In this document: in pieces, positions 10,264 through 16,173 of the stretch
How the letters are laid out: every line of letters starts with the position of its first letter
Position numbering within the stretch: position 1 is the stretch's first letter
Assembly: GCA_035711465.1 (NCBI GenBank)
Contig: DASTCC010000455.1
Span: 1-16,173, forward strand
Reading direction: 5' to 3'
DNA from: DASTCC01 sp035711465
GTDB taxonomy: Bacteria > Acidobacteriota > Vicinamibacteria > Vicinamibacterales > SCN-69-37
Length of the DNA stretch: 16,173 nucleotides
Translations under genes and position numbers: made by a program
Notes under the pieces: generated by a model
Databases searched by the model: none
Seen by the model: the letters and a program-made list of their open reading frames with translations, nothing else
Told to the model about the DNA's origin: nothing

Positions 10264-10476
10264 TCAAGCGTCGCCGCCGCGCCTCCGCGCCAGGAGCAGC
10301 GCCTCGGCCGCCAGCCAGTCCTCGACGTCATGGCCGTCTTCATGGCCACGCGCGCAATAGAGCATGTACGCCTCGGCGGCGATTTCTTCCGCCGTGGGCG
10401 GCGCGGGTTCGAGAAACGTCTCGGAAGCTTCCGCGATGATCGGCGTCTCGGGGGATTCGACGGATTCGAGCGTCAT
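10264..10476 (-). CDS. DUF2934 domain protein
   Basis: 70 residues from ATG 10476, which has GGAG eight bases upstream; the longer frame to 10542 lacks that support. After an acidic, disordered-looking N-terminus (1-28), residues 29-60 carry the DUF2934 pattern: EEIAAEAYMLYCARG, then DGHDVEDWLAAEALLL. It ends in a basic tail (RRRGG). The family is common in soil Proteobacteria and Acidobacteria and has no known function. The gene seems to stand alone: the next minus-strand gene, udgX, ends 140 bases upstream, and that gap shows nothing recognisable. Confidence 0.85.
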   Translation of the reverse strand: MTLESVESPETPIIAEASETFLEPAPPTAEEIAAEAYMLYCARGHEDGHDVEDWLAAEALLLARRRGGDA

Positions 10477-10616
10477 GGGTGGTACTCCGCCGTCCGCAAT
10501 GCAAATTCGGCACCGCGCCCGTTCCGTCGCCCCTGCCTGCAATTGCGGCGTGCCCCGGGGCAGCGGCGGCGCCTATCGAGTGAAGTTGCGCAGGTCCGCT
10601 GAGTGGATTTGCGCTC

Positions 10617-11252
10617 CTACTTCAGGCCGTGCCGTGCGATCGCGCGGAGATCGTCGACGAACGCCTGACGCGCGCGCCGGCGCTCGGCCGAATCGGGCGC
10701 GCGCAAGATCGACGACGGGTGCACGGTGATCAGGACCGGCCCGGCCAGCGGCGACTGGACGACGGTGCCGCGATCGCGCAGAACCCGTACGGACGACCCG
10801 ACGAGCGCGCTGGCCGCCGTCGATCCGAGCGCGACGACCAAACGCGGACGAATCGCGGCGAGCTCCTGTTCGAGCCAGAACCGGCACGCCAGAATCTCTT
10901 CGCGGTTGGGCCGCTCGTGGATCCGGCGCTTGCCCTGCTCGCGCCATTTGAAGTGCTTGACCGCGTTGGTGAGATAGACATCGGCCGGATCGAGACCGGC
11001 TTCGGCGAGGCTGCCCCGCAGCAGCGTGCCGGCCGGGCCGACGAACGGTTCGCCCTCGCGATCCTCGACGTCGCCCGGCTGCTCGCCGACGAACACGATC
11101 GGCGCCCGCGGCGGCCCGAATCCGAAGACGGTCTGCGTCGCGCGTTTCCACAAGGCGCAGCGGCGGCAGCCGGCGGCATCGGCTCGCGCCGCCTCGAGGG
11201 TTGGCGCCGCCGGTCGCGTCTTGTCGGCATCGCGCGGCGCCGCCTTGGCCAC
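10617..11252 (-). CDS. udgX: UdgX-type uracil-DNA glycosylase that crosslinks to uracil sites
   Basis: 211 residues from GTG 11252 with GAGG eight bases upstream. UDG superfamily motif A appears as GEQPGD (56-61) and motif B as HPSS (178-181). Between them is NAVKHF (96-101) and the loop KRRIH (108-112), the hallmark of UdgX. In the mycobacterial enzyme this histidine forms a covalent bond to the deoxyribose after uracil is released. C29, C32 and C123 sit where the iron-sulfur cluster ligands of family 4 enzymes lie, and H100 takes the place of the remaining cysteine. By family knowledge the enzyme removes uracil from DNA and stays bound, shielding the site for recombination repair. It follows an SRPBCC protein gene with a 10-base gap, so the two form an operon. 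Confidence 0.94.
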   Translation of the reverse strand: MAKAAPRDADKTRPAAPTLEAARADAAGCRRCALWKRATQTVFGFGPPRAPIVFVGEQPGDVEDREGEPFVGPAGTLLRGSLAEAGLDPADVYLTNAVKHFKWREQGKRRIHERPNREEILACRFWLEQELAAIRPRLVVALGSTAASALVGSSVRVLRDRGTVVQSPLAGPVLITVHPSSILRAPDSAERRRARQAFVDDLRAIARHGLK

Positions 11253-11262
11253 TCCCCGGGCC

Positions 11263-11982
11263 TCAGCTCTCGCCTGACTCGGAAATGGCCACCCGGACCG
11301 ATCGGGCTTCGAGGCCCTCGCCGAACGATGCCCGCGACGCGCCTTCGAGAAGATCCTTCAGGCGCCGGAGATCGGCGCGGAGCGTGGCCGACGGCGACAA
11401 GCCGAAGAGCCAACCGACCGCGGCGCCGGCCTTCCCTCCCGGCGGGTCGTACTGCAACAGCACGCGCACCTCCGTGCCCATCGGCACTGCGCGGAAGCGA
11501 ACCGAGCCGGCCGTGGCGACGTCGGACCCGGGCAGCGAGCGCCAGCCGATGAGCTCGGGCGGCACCTCGTTGATGATTTCGGCGTCCCACTCGACCGGCA
11601 TGTCAGCGGGGCCGCGCGCCACCCAATGCGATCGGCGCGCGTCGATCTCGTCGACACGCTCGAGGTGGGTCATGAACGTCGGCAGGTTGCGCAGGTCGCG
11701 CCAATACTCGAAGACCTCGTCGATCGGCCGCGCGATGATCGTCGAGGCGACGAGCTTGAGGCCGCGGTGGCCGCCGAGCGCGGTCCGCGTATCGTCGCGC
11801 CGCGGATGCCGTCCGATCGCGGCGTTGATCGGGCAGTAGCCGCCCAGCCCGCGCGCGACCAGCGCCGTGCCGGTCACGAACCCGGCGCCGCGCGGCGCCC
11901 GGCCGCGAAACACTTGCGAGAGCACGAGCGCGCCGGCGACGGCCGACGCGACACGCTCGAAGCCAGAGACGTTGCGCTGCAT
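11263..11982 (-). CDS. Membrane-anchored SRPBCC (cyclase/dehydrase-like) protein with DUF2892-type N-terminus
   Basis: 239 residues from ATG 11982, with GGAG eight bases upstream. Residues 1-65 form a pair of short membrane helices ending in GGYCPINAAIGR, as in the YgaP-like DUF2892 membrane domain. Residues about 77-215 form an SRPBCC domain with VASTIIARPIDEVFEYWRDLRNLPTFM (78-104) and MPVEWDAEIINEVPPELIGWRS. This two-part layout is common for stress-related SRPBCC membrane proteins. It leads directly into udgX (10-base gap). Which ligand the cavity binds, and why it is paired with a DNA repair enzyme, is not evident. Confidence 0.88.
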   Translation of the reverse strand: MQRNVSGFERVASAVAGALVLSQVFRGRAPRGAGFVTGTALVARGLGGYCPINAAIGRHPRRDDTRTALGGHRGLKLVASTIIARPIDEVFEYWRDLRNLPTFMTHLERVDEIDARRSHWVARGPADMPVEWDAEIINEVPPELIGWRSLPGSDVATAGSVRFRAVPMGTEVRVLLQYDPPGGKAGAAVGWLFGLSPSATLRADLRRLKDLLEGASRASFGEGLEARSVRVAISESGES

Positions 11983-12129
11983 GAGTCGAGCTCCATGGGA
12001 GCACGATCCAACGCAGCAAGGCAGGTGCCAACGTCGCGCGAATCGACGCGGTGGCGACGAGGTGCAGGCGTTGCAGAAGTGGCACCGCGGCGGCCCAAGG
12101 TGGGCGCGCCGCGGGTCACAGAAGGATGG

Positions 12130-12783
12130 TCAGGCCGTACGGACGCGCTCGACGCCGTCGAGCACCTGATTGCTCGCCTCGAGCGCCGCGGCAGCTGCGG
12201 CGAGGATCGCGGCCTCGTGTCCGCCGGCATGCGTCTCGATCAGGTCGCGTTCGCCGGCACTGTGCTCGACGTCGAGCGCTTCGTGGACGGTGAAGTAGTC
12301 GTGGCCGGCGGTGACGCCGTAGAGATCCCGCAGGCCTTCGCGCTTGGTCTTCATCACTTCGGGCTGCTGCGATTCGTAGGCGTAGAGCGCGGCGACACCG
12401 GCCACCGCCGGCTCGCTGCGGCAGACCTCGCGCATCCGCGCGATGGCGCTTCGCGTCTCCGGCAGGAGCTCGGCGTCGAGCACGGCCTGCCGATCGAGGC
12501 CGAGCGCGTCACAGAAGCGCAACCAGAGCTCGGGATGATTCTCGGGGCCCTGCTCCTCGTCGACGAGGTTGGCGAGGATCTCCTGTCGCATCGCCAGCGA
12601 CGTCGCGTTCGAGTGCGTCGCGCTCAGCCAGGTCGGGAACGCGGCGACCCAGTGGTAGTACTGAGCGGCGTAGGTCTGCAGCGCCTCGCGCGTGAGCTGG
12701 CCGTGCGACCAGGCCTGATAGAAGGGATGGTCGAGCAGCCGGCGGCCGGCCACCAGGGAGTCGATCTTCGTCACGACGGACAT
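12130..12783 (-). CDS. CADD-like diiron protein, predicted self-sacrificing p-aminobenzoate synthase
   Basis: 217 residues from ATG 12783, chosen because the upstream in-frame ATG (12798) would place the GGAGG ribosome binding site inside the coding region. It is a TENA/PqqC-fold helical bundle and aligns by eye along nearly its whole length with Chlamydia CADD. All six iron ligands are present: E76, H83, E137, H167, D171, H174. Y22 matches the CADD tyrosine thought to be cut out to form p-aminobenzoate, and K147 matches the proposed amino donor; Y38 and Y136 are also kept. Predicted role: folate precursor supply by a single-turnover enzyme that uses its own side chain. The cytotoxic death-domain binding described for the chlamydial protein is not implied. 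It lies 46 bases downstream of the GT39 gene on the same strand. Confidence 0.88.
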   Translation of the reverse strand: MSVVTKIDSLVAGRRLLDHPFYQAWSHGQLTREALQTYAAQYYHWVAAFPTWLSATHSNATSLAMRQEILANLVDEEQGPENHPELWLRFCDALGLDRQAVLDAELLPETRSAIARMREVCRSEPAVAGVAALYAYESQQPEVMKTKREGLRDLYGVTAGHDYFTVHEALDVEHSAGERDLIETHAGGHEAAILAAAAAALEASNQVLDGVERVRTA

Positions 12784-12829
12784 ACGGCAAACCTCCACAC
12801 GACGTCGATCCTATACGAAATGATCCGCC

Positions 12830-14221
12830 TCACTGACATCGCAGCAGCGCCAGTTCCTGGCCCCTGGCCGCCACCGCACAGACCGGCGGCACCGTGCAGC
12901 CGCTCTCGCCGATCAGCATCCAGCCCGCGCGCGGAGCGCCCGCCGGATCGAGCGAGACGCGAAACAGCCGGCTGATGTACCCGTGCAGGCGCCAGTTGGT
13001 GGCTTCGTGTTCGCACGTGCCGATGATGACGTCGCGCGGCATCGACGGCGCGATCGCGCGAAGACTCTCGACGAGCCGGGTATCGCGCGGCTCGATTGCG
13101 CCGTGCGTCATCGGGACGATTATTGCGGCGCCGAGCAGCGCCACGGCCGCCGTCGTCAGCCCGGAGCGCGTGCGCGTGCCCGCGCGAGCCACCAGCGCGT
13201 TCGCGGGCCCGGCGACGAGCGCCGCGAAGCCAAGCGCGAAGAACGGCACCGACGGCAGGAAGTAGTGCCCGGCGAGCTTCGGACTGACGGCGATCGGAAG
13301 CGACCCGGCCAGGCCGACCAGAAGAAAGAACCACGCCGGCGTCGCCGAGAGCGATCCGCGCAGGTGATGCCGGCCGAAGATCCAGAAGAACGCGGCGACG
13401 ATCGCCATCCGCATCATCACGCCGAGCCCGAGATGCCGCACGGTCGCCAGCGGATCGCCGTTCACTTCGCGGCGCCCCTGGAGCGCCGGCACGAGCTGGG
13501 TGTCCAGATAGCCGGCAAGCGCCGTGTGCGGCGCCGGCAGGCTCCAGAGGATCGCGCCCGCAACGATCAGCACGAGAGACATCGTGGCCGCGATGACCAC
13601 GGCCGATCGCAACGGCGGCCGCGACGGCAACAGCGGCGTGAGAACGGCGGCGCCAATGGGAAACAAGCCGACCGGTCCTTTGATCAGCACCGCCGCGAGC
13701 GTCACCGCGCCGGCCACCAGCGCCAGCATCACGACGCGCCCGCCGGACGCGCGCACCGCCACGATCACGAAGAACACCGCGAGCGTCGTGAACACGGTCT
13801 GCGTGTTCTCGAGCATGTTGTTGATGGCGCCCCAGGTGACCGTCGACGGCAGCATCCAGAACAGCAGCGGCGTCCAGTCGGTCTCGGCCTCACGCACCAG
13901 CCGCCAGATCGCCATCATCACGAGCGCCGTCGTCGCGAGCATCACGACCGAATAGATTCGCTCGATCGCGATGCCGTCGCCGAACGTCCAGAACGCGATC
14001 GCCTGGAGGCCGTAGCCGAGCGGCGGATGCTCGAACCAGCCCGACCACGTCGTCGGCGTCACCACGGGCCACCACAGACTGCCGACGCCGATGCTCATGT
14101 TGCGCGCCACCACCGCGTAGAGCAGCCCGTCGCCGAACATGCCGACCTGCGCGAGCCGCGGGATCGTGAGCGCGACGATGACGGCGGCGACGAACAGACG
14201 GAACGGCCAGGCGGCGCGCAT
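12830..14221 (-). CDS. GT-C family (GT39/ArnT-like) membrane glycosyltransferase
   Basis: 463 residues with about eleven hydrophobic segments. It has the signature of lipid-linked-sugar transferases: an acidic residue in the first extracytoplasmic loop (GMFGDGLLYAVVARNM, D31) and FEHPPLGYGLQA (63-74), like the KPPL motif of ArnT and protein mannosyltransferases. A soluble C-terminal part of about 90 residues follows the last helix (ALLGAAIIVPM). Such enzymes use polyprenyl-phosphate sugars to modify lipids, glycans or proteins outside the inner membrane; the acceptor here is unknown. No glycan cluster surrounds it. It is divergent from the TRIC-type channel gene, and a short leader is suggested by a TATCCT box 14 bases before the start. 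Confidence 0.9.
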   Translation of the reverse strand: MRAAWPFRLFVAAVIVALTIPRLAQVGMFGDGLLYAVVARNMSIGVGSLWWPVVTPTTWSGWFEHPPLGYGLQAIAFWTFGDGIAIERIYSVVMLATTALVMMAIWRLVREAETDWTPLLFWMLPSTVTWGAINNMLENTQTVFTTLAVFFVIVAVRASGGRVVMLALVAGAVTLAAVLIKGPVGLFPIGAAVLTPLLPSRPPLRSAVVIAATMSLVLIVAGAILWSLPAPHTALAGYLDTQLVPALQGRREVNGDPLATVRHLGLGVMMRMAIVAAFFWIFGRHHLRGSLSATPAWFFLLVGLAGSLPIAVSPKLAGHYFLPSVPFFALGFAALVAGPANALVARAGTRTRSGLTTAAVALLGAAIIVPMTHGAIEPRDTRLVESLRAIAPSMPRDVIIGTCEHEATNWRLHGYISRLFRVSLDPAGAPRAGWMLIGESGCTVPPVCAVAARGQELALLRCQ

Positions 14222-14284
14222 CGGAATCGCGGACGAGGATAGCAGGCCCGGCGCCCGGGGCGTGGTGCGTTACCATCGGCGTCG
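14222..14284. promoter_or_regulatory. Short divergent promoter region with leaderless-type -10 boxes
   Basis: Only 63 bases separate the two divergent starts. On the plus strand TTACCAT (14270-14276) lies eight bases before the TRIC gene ATG. On the minus strand TATCCT (complement of 14236-14241) lies 14 bases before the GT39 ATG. Neither gene has a visible Shine-Dalgarno sequence. The spacing would give transcripts with leaders of zero to about seven bases. This rests on sequence pattern only. Confidence 0.35.
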
Positions 14285-14908
14285 ATGCCGCAGCTCTACG
14301 TCTTCGAGATAGCCGGCACGGCCATCTTCGCCATCACGGGCGTGCTCGTGATCACCCGCCGCGGGCTCGACATGTTCGGCGCGATGGTGCTCGGCGTGGT
14401 GACCGCGCTCGGCGGCGGCACGGTGCGCGATCTGATCATCCGCGTGCCGGTGTTCTGGACGAACGACTTCAACTACGTGTGGGCCGGGCTCGCCGGCGCA
14501 CTGGCGGCCTTCTGGATCAGGGCGCTCTTCCGCAGCACCTACCGCGCGCTGCTCTACCTCGACGGCCTCGGTGCGGCGCTCTTCGCCGTCGCGGCGGCGC
14601 AGAAGGTGCTCGCTCTGCAGATGAGCGGGCCCATCGCGGTCGCCATGGGCATCCTCACCGGCATCGGCGGCGGTCTCATCCGCGACGTCCTCGCCGGCCG
14701 ACCGACGCTGCTGATGACGCGCGAGATCTACGCGACGCCGATCCTCGCCGGTTGCGCGCTCTTCGTCCTGCTCCGCTCCTACGCGCCCGGCTTCGACCTG
14801 GCCGGGCCGTTGTCGGCGGCCGTGATCTTCGGCATCCGAGCCTTCGCGATCCACCACGGTCTCGAAATACCGTCCTGGCTCACGATCCAGGAAGAGGACA
14901 AGAACTGA
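14285..14908 (+). CDS. TRIC-type (UPF0126) cation channel family membrane protein
   Basis: 207 residues with seven hydrophobic helices built from two similar halves of three helices plus one. Each half carries the glycine-rich motif of the prokaryotic trimeric intracellular cation channel family: GGGTVRD (43-49) and GGGLIRDVL (128-136), followed by RVPVFW and RPTLLMTREIY at matching places. Length and layout agree with the family (about 200 residues). Members form homotrimeric, potassium-permeable channels; the bacterial role is unclear. The gene begins 63 bases from the divergent glycosyltransferase and ends 22 bases before the convergent DUF4112 gene. Confidence 0.93.
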   Translation: MPQLYVFEIAGTAIFAITGVLVITRRGLDMFGAMVLGVVTALGGGTVRDLIIRVPVFWTNDFNYVWAGLAGALAAFWIRALFRSTYRALLYLDGLGAALFAVAAAQKVLALQMSGPIAVAMGILTGIGGGLIRDVLAGRPTLLMTREIYATPILAGCALFVLLRSYAPGFDLAGPLSAAVIFGIRAFAIHHGLEIPSWLTIQEEDKN

Positions 14909-14930
14909 GCGATTTCCCGTGGCCCACGCA

Positions 14931-15479
14931 TCACGAACGCGAGCCGAGCCACTCCTTGATGAGCGCCGCGCTTCGCCGATCCGCCTGGTAGCCGATGTCC
15001 AGCAGATCGCCCAGCCCCGGCACCGCACCGAGCGCGACGTCGACGACCTGCATGGCGAGCAGCCGGCTCAACAGCTCGGGCGGCGCGCCCAGTTGAGCGG
15101 CGCGGACGATCACGACGGACGACACGAGCATGCTGGCGACGTCGCCGGCCACCGGGAACAGGCCGAAGACCGCATCGAGGCCGACGCCGCCGACGACTGG
15201 CAGCGGCACCAGGCGATCCATCAGCCGGGCGAGCGTGTCGATCTGCGCGATGTACCGGCGCTCGGTCGCCGCGTCGATCACGCGGCGTCCGCGCGCCGCG
15301 TCGCGCCGTTGCGTGGCGCGAAGTCCCGGCGCGATCGTCGCGGCCACGCCGCGCTCGGCCGCGCGCACGACGCCGCCCGCGATCCGGAACGCGTAGACAC
15401 GCACGACGACCATCACGATGACGCCGATGACGATCGCGCCGGCGGCGATCCAGAAGAGCGTGTCGAAAGACGGCGTCAT
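14931..15479 (-). CDS. DUF4112 membrane protein
   Basis: 182 residues. An N-terminal membrane helix (about 7-28) and a basic linker precede the DUF4112 domain (about 75-180), recognised by LARLMDRLVPLPVVGGVGLDAVFGLFPVAGDVAS and then VVDVALGAVPGLGDLLDIGYQADRRS. The two G-D-containing hairpins (FPVAGD, VPGLGD) are the family's repeated signature. Function is unknown. No good ribosome binding site precedes the ATG at 15479. It follows the GlsB-type gene on the same strand by 33 bases, so the two probably share a transcript. Confidence 0.87.
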   Translation of the reverse strand: MTPSFDTLFWIAAGAIVIGVIVMVVVRVYAFRIAGGVVRAAERGVAATIAPGLRATQRRDAARGRRVIDAATERRYIAQIDTLARLMDRLVPLPVVGGVGLDAVFGLFPVAGDVASMLVSSVVIVRAAQLGAPPELLSRLLAMQVVDVALGAVPGLGDLLDIGYQADRRSAALIKEWLGSRS

Positions 15480-15512
15480 CGACCGCGACGGGCGGCCACC
15501 GGGCCGCGGACG

Positions 15513-15764
15513 CTAAGGGCGAACGGCAATTTTGCGATAGAGGAAGAGCAGCAGGATCGCGCCGATCGTCGCCATGATGAAACCGGCCGGCTCTCCGGGC
15601 TGGTAAAGGCCGAGCATGCGCCCGACGAACCCGCCGACCACGGCGCCGGCGATGCCGAGAAGGATGGTGACGATGAAGCCGCCGGGATCGCGCCCCGGCA
15701 TCATCAGTTTGGCGATGACGCCGACAACGAGGCCGAAGATGATCCATCCGAGGACGCCGAACAT
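15513..15764 (-). CDS. GlsB/YeaQ/YmgE-family stress response membrane protein
   Basis: 83 residues with GGGAGG close before the ATG at 15764. Three glycine-rich helices are seen: GWIIFGLVVGVIAKLMMPG (6-24), GGFIVTILLGIAGAVVGGFVG (28-48) and a final one (62-76). The first segment with its MMPGRDPGG turn is diagnostic for the family formerly called transglycosylase-associated proteins. These small inner-membrane proteins are often induced by stress or in stationary phase; their biochemical role is not known. It stands at the head of a two-gene unit with the DUF4112 gene. Confidence 0.93.
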   Translation of the reverse strand: MFGVLGWIIFGLVVGVIAKLMMPGRDPGGFIVTILLGIAGAVVGGFVGRMLGLYQPGEPAGFIMATIGAILLLFLYRKIAVRP

Positions 15765-15898
15765 GGTTGCCTCCCTGGTTGCCCGATCCGCACCTTATCA
15801 TCGGGCCGTGCCGATCGAAATCCGGGACTTGCCCGTTGCCAGGCTGCGACCCATGACCGACGGATGACCGCGAAAGCGGCGCCACTTGCCGGCGCGGT

Positions 15899-16173
15899 GT
15901 GGCGCATCTCTTGCAGCGGCAGCAGGCGGTGCGCTTCGCAATCGACTTGCGCTATGCGGCCCGCAGCTTCGCCCGTACCCCAGGCGTCGCCGCGATACTG
16001 ATCCTCACCATCGCCGCAGGCGTCGGCGGCAACACCGCGATCTTCGCCTTCATCGGCGGCCTGGGCCGCACCACCATCGTGAGTGCCGATCCGGACGCCG
16101 CGTCGCGCTTCGCGCGGGTCACGGTGCTGCTCGTCGGCGCGTCTGGCCTCGTCCTGTTTCTGGCCTGCTCGAC
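15899..16173 (+). CDS. ADOP/MacB-like permease, N-terminal part, apparently lacking the periplasmic domain (cut by window end)
   Basis: 91 codons are visible. FAIDLRYAARSFARTPGVAA (13-32) is the typical start of an ADOP-type permease and is followed by the first helix with VGGNTAIFAF (42-51). Normally some 250 periplasmic residues follow; here only about 20 residues lead to a second helix, VTVLLVGASGLVLFLACS (74-91), which matches the usual GAVGLVLLIACANVANLL segment. So this copy is either a shortened variant or a deletion pseudogene. The start is uncertain: GTG 15899 or GTG 15929, neither with a strong ribosome binding site. The frame is closed upstream by a TGA at 15854-15856. No padR precedes it. 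Confidence 0.7.
   Translation, partial: MAHLLQRQQAVRFAIDLRYAARSFARTPGVAAILILTIAAGVGGNTAIFAFIGGLGRTTIVSADPDAASRFARVTVLLVGASGLVLFLACS

Noticed and set aside
11626..12975. A 449-codon plus-strand frame over the SRPBCC and CADD genes
   Set aside because: Both genes on the minus strand carry family motifs and ribosome binding sites; the plus frame has none.
12983..14242. A 419-codon plus-strand frame opposite the GT39 gene
   Set aside because: It is low-complexity Arg/His/Glu-rich sequence typical of an antisense shadow; the minus strand encodes clear membrane helices and family motifs.
14919..16001. A 360-codon plus-strand frame across the DUF4112 and GlsB genes, ending in the edge region
   Set aside because: The predicted protein is Asp/Arg/His-rich with no recognisable domain; two recognised minus-strand families occupy the same bases.

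Overview
The window is very GC-rich, densely coded bacterial DNA. A PadR regulator sits directly ahead of an acidobacterial-type orphan permease (ADOP), and a second ADOP-like gene starts at the right edge. Together with the FHA/SEDS/PBP block, the DUF2934 protein and the many small soil-type hypothetical genes, this points to Acidobacteriota, perhaps the Vicinamibacteria. That placement is inferred from gene content; there is no rRNA or other marker gene here. I see no tRNA, CRISPR array, insertion sequence or phage gene.

Layout. (1) 1-4299, plus strand: a peptidoglycan-synthesis operon. It holds the tail of an unknown helical protein, then a 1107-residue natural fusion of a SEDS (FtsW/RodA) glycan polymerase to a class B penicillin-binding transpeptidase, then a FhaA-like FHA protein joined by an ATGA overlap. 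It resembles a condensed form of the actinobacterial fha-rodA-pbpA-kinase cluster. (2) 4300-4485: an intergenic array of degenerate 7-bp repeats that changes orientation at a palindrome and runs into the padR promoter. (3) 4486-7582: padR and ADOP permease. (4) 7587-8830, minus strand: a secreted protein of unknown function preceded by a tiny one-helix membrane protein. (5) 9061-10258, plus strand: a small membrane protein, then an ArsR repressor with a perfect 18-bp operator palindrome and its SRPBCC/AHSA1 partner. (6) 10264-12783, minus strand: a DUF2934 protein; an operon of a membrane-anchored SRPBCC protein and the uracil-crosslinking glycosylase UdgX; and a CADD-type diiron protein predicted to make p-aminobenzoate from its own tyrosine. 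(7) 12830-14908: a GT-C (family 39) glycosyltransferase divergent from a TRIC-type channel across 63 bp. (8) 14931-15764, minus strand: DUF4112 and GlsB/YeaQ-type membrane proteins. (9) 15899-end, plus strand: start of an ADOP-like permease in which the large periplasmic domain seems to be missing.

The best leads are the SEDS-PBP fusion beside an FHA protein, the CADD-like enzyme with all expected iron ligands and the sacrificial tyrosine, UdgX with its KRRIH crosslinking loop, the heptad repeat array, the shortened permease at the right edge, and several starts that look leaderless or nearly so. All long antisense reading frames, including a 990-codon one opposite the fusion gene, are treated as high-GC shadows.
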